Assembly: GCA_051649245.1 (NCBI GenBank)
Contig: JBOFGS010000014.1
Location: forward strand, 1-64,000
DNA: 64,000 nt
Direction: 5' to 3'
Origin: Brevinema_A sp051649245
Lineage (GTDB): Bacteria; Spirochaetota; Brevinematia; Brevinematales; Brevinemataceae
This document shows positions 25,109 through 33,150 of the stretch, in pieces (position 1 is the stretch's first letter; every line of letters starts with the position of its first letter). The notes beneath the pieces were generated by a model. It was not told where the DNA came from and did no database searches. It saw only the letters and a list, made by a program, of their open reading frames with translations. The position numbers were made by a program, and so were the translations under genes.

Positions 25109-25798
25109 GTGAATATTATATCTATATTTATATCTATCTTCTTACTTCTTTTTAATAATAGTACTCTTTTTTCACAAGATCTTGATACACTTTATCAAAA
25201 TGAGTCTTTTTCTACGATGACAGAAGATCTTTATTCTTCTTATTATCCTGATCAAGTTATAGAGAGCAATACCACACTTTCTAATCTTTATTTAGATAAA
25301 CAAATCACAGATACAAATATAAATCAAGGTACTATCAATTTATTAGCTACTATTACAAATATTAATATTCCTGCCTATAAAACCTATAATAGAAATAAGT
25401 TATTAAAATCTCTAAATTTTCCAGAATTAGTAACATCAAAAAATTTATTAGAAAATCTTAATAATACGTTTTGGCAATTAAAATATTTTGATAGTTGGGA
25501 TACAAAATTTTACACAACAGTGCAACTTTCGTTTTCAAATTTAGCCATGAATACATCTGTTATTAACAATCATCTAGAGATAGTGGATCAAAAACAATAT
25601 CGCTTATTACCAGTAAAAATGATCACGCCGAATGAAGGTATTTTTATTCATGGCTTACCTGATGGAACACAAATTTTTATTTATATAAAATTATTCCTTC
25701 CACATATGCTGGTTGTTAAGATTGTAAATACTTTTGAAGATGCAGAACGAATAGCAAATGTCTCTATTACAAAACTACCTATTTTTATCATTTTATAA
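25109..25798 (+). CDS. Secreted protein of unknown function
   Basis: The start is GTG 25109, 5 nt after CAGGAGA. A signal peptide covers residues about 1-22 (ends TLFSQ). The mature 207 residues have no recognised domain and are rich in Asn, Thr and Leu. A segment GIFIHGLPDGTQIFIYIKLFLPHMLVVKIV suggests beta structure. It is monocistronic. Confidence 0.55.
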   Translation: MNIISIFISIFLLLFNNSTLFSQDLDTLYQNESFSTMTEDLYSSYYPDQVIESNTTLSNLYLDKQITDTNINQGTINLLATITNINIPAYKTYNRNKLLKSLNFPELVTSKNLLENLNNTFWQLKYFDSWDTKFYTTVQLSFSNLAMNTSVINNHLEIVDQKQYRLLPVKMITPNEGIFIHGLPDGTQIFIYIKLFLPHMLVVKIVNTFEDAERIANVSITKLPIFIIL

Positions 25799-25909
25799 TG
25801 AAATCAATATTATTATAAAAATAATCCTTGGATTGTATCTAAAAAATTCTAAAGAGTATTCAACGAAAAACGTGTTGGTTCAATCTCAAAATAATTATTT
25901 TAAAATTAA

Positions 25910-26140
25910 TTGAAGTTTAATATAAAATATTTATTTGTTTTATTATTAAGTTCTTGTATTTATACAACTTCATCAGGTATTGTACGTCCTACGCCTGATG
26001 ATCCTGAATATCAAGAAAAAATGAAGATCTATTTAATGGAATTAGATGCAGATTATAAAGAAACCAGCATTATTGATATGTGGGCTTCAAAGAATGTTCA
26101 TTACACAACTATAAAAACAAATAAAACGCCTATTTTATGA
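25910..26140 (+). CDS. Small lipoprotein, paralogue of the prophage lipoprotein
   Basis: The product starts with a hydrophobic signal and lipobox (LLSSC). It then reads IYTTSSGIVRPTPDDPEYQEKMKIYLMELDADY, which aligns closely with the microvirus-borne protein at 35064-35255 (TSRGLVRPNVNDSEYERKMRAYLMEVEYD). The start is TTG 25910 and lacks a good ribosome binding site, and the C-terminus is encoded by a terminator hairpin. It may be a domesticated or decaying copy left by an earlier phage. Confidence 0.55.
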   Translation: MKFNIKYLFVLLLSSCIYTTSSGIVRPTPDDPEYQEKMKIYLMELDADYKETSIIDMWASKNVHYTTIKTNKTPIL

Positions 26141-26155
26141 GGCGTTTTATTTGTT
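26120..26155. terminator. Bidirectional terminator
   Basis: The arms AATAAAACGCCT and AGGCGTTTTATT flank an 8-nt loop and are followed by TTG. The stem overlaps the last codons of the small lipoprotein gene. Confidence 0.8.
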
Positions 26156-26252
26156 CGATTTTGATTTTTCTAACAAAATCACAAGACTTGATATGATAGG
26201 AGGTATAAAAAAGTATCAATTATTTAAAGTAAATTTTCTAAAAGATAGTGCC

Positions 26253-26828
26253 TTATTTTCCTGCTACAACTAATTGAGATCTAACATTTACATTAATAAA
26301 TTGATATTTGTACCAACCCATAATGTTGAAGTATGTATAACCCTCAATCTTTTGAATAAAGCCTTCAGCAGTATCTTTTGAAGCAAAAGAAAAAGTTGGA
26401 TCTGATAGCCCTAATGTACCAGGAACTCCTGAAGTCCAAAGAGGATCCATGATAAACACAACAAAATAGGCAATATCGCCTGGGTAATCAATTCTAACTG
26501 TTGCTCGTTTTCTGATCCATGTATAAGACATTTTCTTTAAATCTATTTTTATTTGAAAATGATGTACAGGATGTTTAGGTAAAATATTAAAATCTTTATC
26601 TAGAAGGTAATATTTATCTCCTTGTTTTTTTACAGGCATAACTGCTAAATATGGCTTGTTAACGGTTGCTATATAGGACATACAATCTTTAAATTCAAGT
26701 GTCTTTCTTGCTTGAAAAATACTTTGTTTTAGTTGACCGTTTGCAATTTCTTCCGTATATTTGTCATCATTAGAAATCTGACAAGATGTCAAGAACAAAA
26801 GAATCATAAGTATATTAAATTTTCTCAA
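26253..26828 (-). CDS. Lipoprotein of unknown function
   Basis: The 191-residue protein begins MRKFNILMILLFLTSC, a clear lipoprotein signal with lipobox LTSC, after AAGGAG. The mature part is basic and contains aromatic-rich segments (YIDYPGDIAYFVVFIMDPLWTSG-type) but no known domain. It should be anchored to a membrane. It is monocistronic, followed on its right by about 675 bp without genes. Confidence 0.6.
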   Translation of the reverse strand: MRKFNILMILLFLTSCQISNDDKYTEEIANGQLKQSIFQARKTLEFKDCMSYIATVNKPYLAVMPVKKQGDKYYLLDKDFNILPKHPVHHFQIKIDLKKMSYTWIRKRATVRIDYPGDIAYFVVFIMDPLWTSGVPGTLGLSDPTFSFASKDTAEGFIQKIEGYTYFNIMGWYKYQFINVNVRSQLVVAGK

Positions 26829-27503
26829 TGTTTTCTCCTTATTATTATATATAAGTATATATAATAATAATTAATTATTAAAAAGTCAAGGATCAATCTA
26901 TTTTATTATACAAAATATTCATAATTTCTATTCAACTTAGAAAAAGTCATGGTAATTAATGCTTTCCCCAAAAATTATTCAAACAAAATCCAAATGATTA
27001 TTATCTATGCAATAACTAAAATTTATTTTCCTTAGTATCAAAAAGTCTTAGAAATCACTTTAGAAACGGTTCTTTGATGTAGATTTGATAAGAGCTCATT
27101 AGCTTAAGTTTTAAATTTTTTGGTATGAAGCACTCTAAAGCCTCTGAATCTATTGTCAATATCTTACTCATGAAATAGATATGCTAATCAAATAATTAAA
27201 TAATAAAAGTTTACTTCACCTAAATAGAAGCTAAGATTTATTATTAAATATTTTTAAAGATAGAACATACCTATCTTTAAAAATATATTTTCACAAAACA
27301 TAAGAGGTTCCAAGTTTAGCAAGGATATCTAAATATAGTTCTAAGATTTGTTTTGTTAACAATATTCTAGAAACACTAAACCAAGATCCCGAATAATCTT
27401 TTCTATCTAAAAAAATTCTGCTTTGATTAAGATAGTGAGATTATTAAGTGTAGCATTCATATTAATAAGTATTTGTATAAAGTTTGTCAGACTAGATGAT
27501 AAA
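26829..27503. other. Gene-free AT-rich stretch
   Basis: No coding frame with a ribosome binding site is visible in these 675 bases on either strand. The only clear structure is the hairpin at 27249-27285. The stretch may be degraded accessory DNA near the terminus. Confidence 0.5.
27249..27285. terminator. Perfect 15-bp hairpin, probable bidirectional terminator
   Basis: The arms TATTTTTAAAGATAG and CTATCTTTAAAAATA flank a 7-nt loop, with A/T runs outside on both sides. Confidence 0.6.
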
Positions 27504-28004
27504 TTAAAATGCAAAACCTAAAGTCAATGCATGTGCAGAACTCCAAAGCATTTGATTAGGCTGAAATTCAGTAAAGATATGATGATCTATACCAAATTGT
27601 AACGCAAAGATAGCATTTAAATGAAAACGAAATCTCATTGTGCTAACTGTAGACAAACCTAATTTTAAGCTTGTGGTTACTCCAATACCAAAAGCAAGAT
27701 AATTCCAAGCAATAGACCAGCCTTTTTGAGTAATACGATCTCTATTATCAAATAAAATTACTCCGGCTCCTGTAGATATAGTCCATAACCATTCTCCCTT
27801 ATTGATAGCAGTGATAGAATTGTACCAATAATGGGTTTTACCAAGCATAAATTCCATAGATGAAACACAAGAAAATCTTGTATTAAATATATCCACTCCT
27901 GCCCCTGTTGTAAGAGATAACCAAGGATACTTAACCTTAGATTCTAATTGAGCAAACATTGGTGTACCCAAAAAAACGAGTACTATTAGTATCATATTTC
28001 GCAT
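27504..28004 (-). CDS. Putative small outer-membrane beta-barrel protein
   Basis: The 166-residue protein has a signal peptide ending in MFAQ. The mature part alternates hydrophobic and polar residues in Gly/aromatic-rich strands (GVTTSLKLGLSTVSTMRFRFHLN) and ends in a terminal Phe (TLGFAF), the usual signature of outer-membrane barrels. No specific family is recognised. It lies 22 bp after a broken putative restriction endonuclease gene. Confidence 0.55.
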   Translation of the reverse strand: MRNMILIVLVFLGTPMFAQLESKVKYPWLSLTTGAGVDIFNTRFSCVSSMEFMLGKTHYWYNSITAINKGEWLWTISTGAGVILFDNRDRITQKGWSIAWNYLAFGIGVTTSLKLGLSTVSTMRFRFHLNAIFALQFGIDHHIFTEFQPNQMLWSSAHALTLGFAF

Positions 28005-28026
28005 GATGTGTCCTTATATTTTCCCT

Positions 28027-28640
28027 TTACCATTCATCTCGTTTTTTGACATACTTAGGAATATCGCTTGCAAGCTTTGAAATAGTAGAAGTATTATTTT
28101 TAATAGCAGATATCAAGATTTCTTTCATCCATGCATGACGATTTGCATTATAAGGTTCTAATATTAATGAACGAAGATGAATTTGTCCTCTGCCTAAATT
28201 TTCAGCACTAAACAATTTTGGATTAATATGTTCTATTAATTTAATTTGTAAATTAATAGATTGATTATTCTTGTTAATCTCATTATCTTTTGAAGAAAAC
28301 TCAATAATTAATAAAAATAAGAAATACTTCTCATTTTGTGGAGTGTAGTAGTTTATTAATTTTTGAATAGCAGTAATCTTGGCGATGATAAAGATTTATC
28401 GTTATTGTGAACAACTAAATCAATTGCGTAGTGATTATTATCTATTATAAATTGAAAATTACCAATAGTTTTTTGTTCATTTGTTGCACCTAATTGTTTA
28501 ATAATATCTGGAATAAAACCATTAATAATCTTTTTCATTTGATCATTATATAGAATAATTTCTTGATATTCTTGTATCTTCTTTGTAAGATTTTCCTTGA
28601 TAGTGTTCTCTATCTCAGTTAATGATTCTAAGTTTGGCAT
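28027..28640 (-). pseudogene. Frameshifted gene, putative type II restriction endonuclease
   Basis: The start is ATG 28640, after AGGAGGC. Codons run in frame to about 28385 (QFIIDNNHYAIDLVVHNNDKS). A one-base shift there is needed to continue with AKITAIQKLINYYTPQNEKYFLF and on to VKKRDEW at 28027. The upstream frame alone ends at 28356. The joined product of about 200 residues has the feel of a small type II endonuclease (NLGRGQIHLRSL motif near the C-terminus), but this family call is uncertain. No methyltransferase is adjacent, consistent with decay. Confidence 0.5.
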
Positions 28641-28645
28641 TTTCT

Positions 28646-28667
28646 GCCTCCTATATTTATAGGAGGC
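28646..28667. promoter_or_regulatory. Palindrome covering the RBS of the broken gene
   Basis: GCCTCCTATA-TT-TATAGGAGGC is a perfect 10-bp inverted repeat. The minus-strand ribosome binding site AGGAGGC of the gene starting at 28640 is one arm. It may be a translational hairpin or a controller-protein operator. Confidence 0.65.
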
Positions 28668-28919
28668 CCAAGTTCTATACTTATATAAGCAAAAACTATG
28701 CCAACCAATCACTTTTTCTTCTTTCTCACCTTTTTGACGTCACTTTTAATATAGACAAGAGTATTAGAGTAGCGATAATCTCTTTTTACTTGTCCTGCCA
28801 CAGAACGTAGCCTTTCGTTTATTATCTTTATTGATATGTTTTGTTTTGATAAACTAAGCCAGTAGATTTTTTGTTTTTCAAAATCTTGAGATACAAGTTT
28901 TTGTTTTTAGATAGTTAGA

Positions 28920-29618
28920 TTAACGCCATACCTCTGGTAAATAATAGGTTTTTAGTTCTCCTAAAATAACATTCTGATTTGATTCTCGATCTCTTGGGAT
29001 ACCACTAAAGCCTATGAAAGCATGGGTTTGTATATTTGTAAATGCATATCGTTTAACTGCAGAATCTCTTTCATGAGAATCTATGAAAGGAATTAAAGGA
29101 GATGTGATTTTTATGATTTCTCCACGCCCACACTTATTAATATAGTAGCTGATATCTATTTCTGAAAGTGTTTTAATATATTACTGACCATTTGTATCTA
29201 TGTATACTCTATGGAAAAAATCTGTATTTCCAATATAGATTAATGGATCTTTTAATACAATAATTACTCCATTATCTGTGTATGCACAAGCATCATATTC
29301 AATAAAGGCTTCTTCATTTTGAATACTGTTTGTATCGTAAGAAATATTATTTGTTTTTTCAACGGTTGCATAAAAATATTTATTAGATATAGGCTCATGA
29401 TATATTGTATACGCACATTTAACCCACCAATCACTTTCTATAATTGATGACATATAACCTTTATCTACCCAAAATAATTTAGGTTCTATACCATAGCGAG
29501 CAATAACAGATTCTATTTTTTTACGGTTACTAACTTCGTTAGTCCTAGATTCAGACTTAGTCTGCTTATCGGTACACGCTCCAAAAAATAATATCACTAA
29601 CAATAAATAACGTAACAT
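28920..29618 (-). pseudogene. Lipoprotein gene interrupted by an in-frame stop
   Basis: The start is ATG 29618, after GAGGTG. The signal and lipobox read LLLVILFFGAC. The frame runs to a TAA at 29181-29183 (after DTNGQ). The same frame then continues without a stop through YIKTLSEIDISYYINKCGRG to YLPEVWR and a stop at 28920-28922. This points to a nonsense mutation in a gene of about 230 codons. The 145-residue upstream part could still be made. No domain is recognised. The promoter resembles that of the lipoprotein gene at 2915-3778. Confidence 0.55.
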
Positions 29619-29632
29619 TTTACACCTCATTA

Positions 29633-29774
29633 AATAATCCCCAATTATATAAAGAATACAGATCAAAAGATCTGTATAAGAAAATAATGTCGACCAAAGG
29701 AAGTGCTTATGGTACGATAATTTCGTTCTCTCGTTATTTTCTAAAATTATAGTTGGGGATTATTTTTTTGTCAA
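29633..29774 (-). promoter_or_regulatory. Promoter and leader with flanking inverted repeat
   Basis: On the minus strand TTGACA (29769-29774), 17 bp and TATAAT (29746-29751) form a consensus promoter. The 17-bp arm at 29633-29649 (AATAATCCCCAATTATA) matches, with one difference, the reverse complement of 29748-29764, which lies over the -10/spacer. A 9-bp hairpin ATACAGATC-AAAA-GATCTGTAT (29656-29677) lies between them in the leader. Confidence 0.65.
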
Positions 29775-29829
29775 GCAACTTCTTTGTCTACATGCGTAGG
29801 ACATCATATGTTACACGACTCAAACTTAT

Positions 29830-29848
29830 ATAAAATGCCCTGTGGGTA
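29830..29848 (+). repeat. Dispersed 19-bp repeat, copy 2
   Basis: It matches 15492-15510 with one difference. It lies about 50 bp before the frameshifted ORF that ends at the dif-like site. Confidence 0.55.
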
Positions 29849-29881
29849 GGATGTCGACTATAAGTCTAAAAAGAACATGAA

Positions 29882-30389
29882 TTGACACTAGACCTACCAT
29901 TTATATCAGATTTTGTGTCTAAAAAAGAAAGTACGTTCGTTAGAGATATGTCAATACTAACAAATAAATTAGGTATTGCAGCTGATAATTTCAAAGAGCA
30001 TTATAGATTACATGAAAAAATGATTAAAGAGAGTGGGCATACAAAAAGCACAGTTACTAAAAAAGATGTACGAGAAGGGATTTATAAAATTACACACAAG
30101 ATCATTAGCAAACTCTTTAGACACAGAGGAAATTAAAGATTATCCGATGTCATTCTTTAATGATATGAAAAAATATTTTGGCATGAAAATATTCTCATCA
30201 CTTTCAAAACACCAAATAAAAAAACTTGACGAACACACTGGGTATACTCTCTTAAATAATACACAAACATGGGAAGACATGTGGAGTAACTTTGTGTCTT
30301 CTAGTTTTATAAGAGATGGAGTAGAATCTGTATTAGATAAATTAGGTGTTTCTTATGACAATCAATTATCGATAATGGATATTATGTAA
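29882..30389 (+). pseudogene. Frameshifted ORF ending at the dif-like site
   Basis: The first frame (TTG 29882 to 30136) gives a basic helical product ending KITHKIISKLFRHRGN. A second frame (open from 30033 to 30389) gives NSLDTEEIKDYPMSFFNDMKKYFG and continues to MDIM. A single shift near 30110 would join them into a protein of about 165 residues. No family is recognised. The stop codon lies inside the left 29-bp repeat of the microvirus. It may be a remnant of an earlier element that used the same site. Confidence 0.45.
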
Positions 30390-30390
30390 A
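30362..30390. other. attL: dif-like XerC/XerD site, left copy
   Basis: The 29-bp sequence is repeated exactly at 35318-35346. It has the dif layout: XerC arm ATTATCGATAA (30365-30375), central TGGATA (30376-30381), XerD arm TTATGTAAAAC (30382-30392). The XerD arm closely matches known dif arms such as TTATGTAAACT of Bacillus subtilis. It marks the left end of the integrated microvirus. Confidence 0.88.
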
Positions 30391-30417
30391 ACCAGCATGT
30401 AGCTGGTTTTATTTATT
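30391..30417 (+). terminator. Phage terminator just inside attL
   Basis: ACCAGC-ATGTA-GCTGGT is followed by TTTATTTATTTT. In the circular phage genome it would lie downstream of the lipoprotein gene, across attP. Confidence 0.75.
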
Positions 30418-30433
30418 TTAGAGGAGGTTTTTT

Positions 30434-30610
30434 ATGAAGGAAAAAACTAGGATGTCAATTCGTAAGGCTGTTGATTTAGGTTATCTTGATGATTCTGTTT
30501 TATTTGATTATTCTGATAAGACTTTATTGACATGTGATTTCAAATTAGGTTTTGGATATAATAAATCTAAAGGTATTAATTTAGAGTTAAATCTTTCTTT
30601 GCATTGGTAA
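30434..30610 (+). CDS. Small microvirus protein of unknown function
   Basis: The 58-codon gene starts after a strong GAGGAGG. The product begins MKEKTRMSIRKAVDLGYLDDSVLFDYSDKT-type sequence, with a basic N-terminus and an LELNLSLHW end. No family is recognised. It lies just before the VP5-like gene with its own ribosome binding site, in the position of a small accessory gene of gokushoviruses. Confidence 0.65.
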   Translation: MKEKTRMSIRKAVDLGYLDDSVLFDYSDKTLLTCDFKLGFGYNKSKGINLELNLSLHW

Positions 30611-30631
30611 AAAATTTATAGGAGGTACCAA

Positions 30632-30871
30632 ATGAGATTATATACAGTTTTTAATTTAAGTATTGATGAGGCGACAAATCCTTTTATGTGCAAAAGTGAC
30701 AAGGTTGCTATTTTGAATTTTAAGAATGGTCTTCAATCTGTGGCAGATAAGGGAGATGATGTCTCTTATTTTAAGTTATATTATCTTGGTGAATTTTGTC
30801 CAGAAACTATGCTTTTGAATGTTGTTAGTTCTCCTCAATTGGTGTATTCAGGAGAGGAATATGAAAGATAA
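30632..30871 (+). CDS. Microvirus nonstructural protein VP5-like
   Basis: The 79-residue protein starts after AGGAGG. It begins MRLYTVFNLSIDEATNPFMCKSDKVAILNF and ends with an LYYLGEF-containing segment, matching the pattern of the small nonstructural protein of gokushoviruses (VP5 of chlamydiaphages), which is linked to DNA replication or packaging. Its end overlaps the capsid gene by 11 bp. Confidence 0.75.
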   Translation: MRLYTVFNLSIDEATNPFMCKSDKVAILNFKNGLQSVADKGDDVSYFKLYYLGEFCPETMLLNVVSSPQLVYSGEEYER

Positions 30872-32561
30872 TTCTTTGACGAATCAGGCGTTTCAGGGTG
30901 TATTTCAGGATACTGCTAATCCTATGTCTGATGTTGAAACTGTTCATCCTCGAAAGTCTTCGTTTCCTCTTGGTCAATTAGCTCAAGGTACTGTTGATGC
31001 TGGTCAAGTTTTCCCTATATTCGCTCGTCTTGCTGTCCCTGGGGATGTTTTCAGTATTGAGAACCAAATGATTGTTCGAGCTAATCAGCTTGCAAGTCCT
31101 GCTATGACTAATTATAAAGTTAAATCAGCGTTTTTCGCTGTTCCTTTGCGTATTTTGTGGAATCATTCTAAAGATGATCGTTTTACTGTTTTTATTAATG
31201 GTGGTAAGGAAGGTACTTTAGCTCCTAATATTCCAAAATGGGATAATATAGTTGATAATAAAAAGTATTCACTTGCTGATTATTTTGGTCTACCTTTAGG
31301 TAAGAAGTGGGCTGATGTTAAGCCTAATGCTTTTTTTCCTCGTGCTTATCTTCAAGTTATCAATGATTATTTTATTACAGAAGAAGTTTTCGCTCAAGAT
31401 GGTTTTGATATTACTGATGTAGATAATTATAATCTCCCTTTATTTAATCCTGCTTGGGAGCCTGACTATTTTAATAAAGCATTTACACGCCCTCAACGTG
31501 GCGACGCTCCAGCTATTCCTATTATTGGTGCTGGGGAAACTATATTTGAAACAGTTTCAGGCTGGATGACTACTTCTCCAGTTAATTATATTGGCATACC
31601 TGGTGGTGAAGGCGAAGTTAAGCTTCGTTCGAATGCTTATAAGCCTACATCCTCAGGATCTTATTTGAAAGATAAAACAATTGATGGAAATACTCCTTTT
31701 ACATCTTCTCAAGGTACTAATCAAACATTCTACAAATTAGAATCTGATCTTAAGTGGGAGGTACTCAAGCCTTTTCTTGAACAGAATAGGGTTGATTTTA
31801 CTAATAATTCAGGTGTTTTTATAAATGATCTTCGCTTGGCAAATGCTGTTCAATTGGCATTAGAGATGTCTATGAAAATTGGGTATCGTTATAATGAATT
31901 TGTCTTTGGTAATTTTGGTGTTAAGACTTCTGATGCTCGTATGCAACGTGCTGAAATGATAGGAGATTTAGTGGAAGCTCCTATCATAATTAATCAAGTC
32001 GAACAAACTACACCTACGGATAATAGTCCTTTAGGTTCTCTTGGTGGTAATGCTATTACTGCAACTAACGGATTTGTTGGTAGTTATGAAGTCGAAGAAC
32101 ATTCTGTGATTTTAGGTTTGCAATGGATTATGCCTGAGCGATCTATTTATTGGCAAGGTTTGCATCCTGAATGGACTTATAATGATCGTTTTGATTTTTA
32201 TTTACCTATGTTTGCTCATTTGGGAGAACAGCCCATTAAGTCCCAGGAATTATATTATTCTGATGATCCTGTTTATAATGTTTCAACGTTTGGTTATCAG
32301 CAAGCTTTTGCTCATATGAGGACTGGTACTACTATTTTAACTGGAGATTTCAGAGACTTTATGAATTATTATGTTACTTCTCGGAATTTTGATGAAGCTA
32401 GTAAGCCGATTTTAAGTCAAGAGTTCATTCATCAGCAACCGAATAAGAATATTTTCGTTGGTCAAAACAAGGATTATAAGTCATTTATTTATACGTCTAA
32501 TGTAATTGTGAAGGCTTCTCGTCCTTTACCTGTTATCTCTGATCCAAGTTTATTACTATAA
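30861..32561 (+). CDS. Microvirus major capsid protein VP1
   Basis: The start ATG 30861 follows GGAGAGG, inside the end of the VP5-like gene. The 566-residue protein shows the gokushovirus capsid hallmarks: an N-terminal RKSSFPLGQLAQGTVDAGQVFPI segment, FSIENQMIVRANQLASPAM, the FFAVPLRILW strand, and the C-terminal PEWTYNDRFDFYLPMFAHLGEQPI segment. It builds the T=1 jelly-roll capsid. No frameshift or stop interrupts it, which suggests the prophage is intact. Confidence 0.95.
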   Translation: MKDNSLTNQAFQGVFQDTANPMSDVETVHPRKSSFPLGQLAQGTVDAGQVFPIFARLAVPGDVFSIENQMIVRANQLASPAMTNYKVKSAFFAVPLRILWNHSKDDRFTVFINGGKEGTLAPNIPKWDNIVDNKKYSLADYFGLPLGKKWADVKPNAFFPRAYLQVINDYFITEEVFAQDGFDITDVDNYNLPLFNPAWEPDYFNKAFTRPQRGDAPAIPIIGAGETIFETVSGWMTTSPVNYIGIPGGEGEVKLRSNAYKPTSSGSYLKDKTIDGNTPFTSSQGTNQTFYKLESDLKWEVLKPFLEQNRVDFTNNSGVFINDLRLANAVQLALEMSMKIGYRYNEFVFGNFGVKTSDARMQRAEMIGDLVEAPIIINQVEQTTPTDNSPLGSLGGNAITATNGFVGSYEVEEHSVILGLQWIMPERSIYWQGLHPEWTYNDRFDFYLPMFAHLGEQPIKSQELYYSDDPVYNVSTFGYQQAFAHMRTGTTILTGDFRDFMNYYVTSRNFDEASKPILSQEFIHQQPNKNIFVGQNKDYKSFIYTSNVIVKASRPLPVISDPSLLL

Positions 32562-32580
32562 AATAAAATATTTGGAATTG

Positions 32581-32615
32581 GGGGGCTGGACGCAGTCCCT
32601 CCGTCCGAGTAGGAC
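32581..32615 (+). promoter_or_regulatory. Two small hairpins between VP1 and VP3 genes
   Basis: A G-rich segment leads into GGAC-GCA-GTCC (32588-32598) and then GTCC-GAGTA-GGAC (32603-32615). They may stabilise or attenuate mRNA; there is no T run. Confidence 0.4.
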
Positions 32616-32633
32616 ATATAAGGAGTTATAAAT

Positions 32634-33026
32634 ATGAATAAATTTGATATTTCAAAAAGTTTTGAAAATTATGACAATGTTGATCGTCTTACAATTGATT
32701 CTCCTACTATGTCATCAAAAAGTATATATCATCAGATTGAATTAGGGCAACGCATTTCTCGAGATCGTGATGAATTTTATGATAGTGTTGATCAGAATTT
32801 AAATCCTAATGATATTGCTTTGCGTCCGCAATATTTAGATAAGGTTACAATGTCAGCGTATATTCATCGCTTAAAGATGAAGCAATTAGTTATGGAGGAT
32901 ATTTTGAAAAGACGTACAGAAGAGTTTGACCGTTCTCAAGAAGAGCTTATTGAACGTTATAAAGTTCAGAAAAAGTTAAAATTTCCTGAATCAGGTTTAG
33001 AAGTTGAAGAGGGTAGAATTTCCTGA
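32634..33026 (+). CDS. Microvirus internal scaffolding protein VP3
   Basis: The 130-residue hydrophilic, helical protein starts after AAGGAG, directly after the capsid gene. It has the composition of VP3/B-type scaffolding proteins (a middle DIALRPQYLDKVTMSAYIHRLKMKQL and a charged C-terminal helix). A 37-bp tandem duplication changes its last codons: the frame stops inside the second copy (EEGRIS) where the unduplicated sequence would end EEGRGG. Confidence 0.8.
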   Translation: MNKFDISKSFENYDNVDRLTIDSPTMSSKSIYHQIELGQRISRDRDEFYDSVDQNLNPNDIALRPQYLDKVTMSAYIHRLKMKQLVMEDILKRRTEEFDRSQEELIERYKVQKKLKFPESGLEVEEGRIS

Positions 33027-33053
33027 ATCAGGTTTAGAAGTTGAAGAGGGTAG
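32980..33053 (+). repeat. 37-bp perfect tandem duplication
   Basis: Copies at 32980-33016 and 33017-33053 are identical. The unit starts AATTTCCTGAATCAGG and ends GAGGGTAG. The second copy supplies the stop codon of the VP3 gene. Such an exact copy is probably recent. Confidence 0.9.
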
Positions 33054-33071
33054 GGGGGGTTAATCCCCCCC
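33053..33071. other. G7/C7 hairpin
   Basis: Seven G (33053-33059), TTAAT and seven C (33065-33071) can form a very stable 7-bp stem between the VP3 and VP2 genes. It could end the upstream transcript or be part of the replication signals. Confidence 0.5.
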
Positions 33072-33081
33072 TATTCCTATC

Positions 33082-33113
33082 TGTGCGAAACGGCCCTTGA
33101 TTAGTTTCGCACA
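33082..33113. other. Candidate phage replication-origin hairpin
   Basis: TGTGCGAAAC (33082-33091) and GTTTCGCACA (33104-33113) are perfect 10-bp arms around a 12-nt loop containing CTTGATTA. The loop is close to the CTTGATATTA core nicked by the phiX174 A protein. Assignment as the VP4 nick site is inference. Confidence 0.45.
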
Positions 33114-33150
33114 AGTGACACACTTGTTATATACAGTGTTAGGAGGTTTT

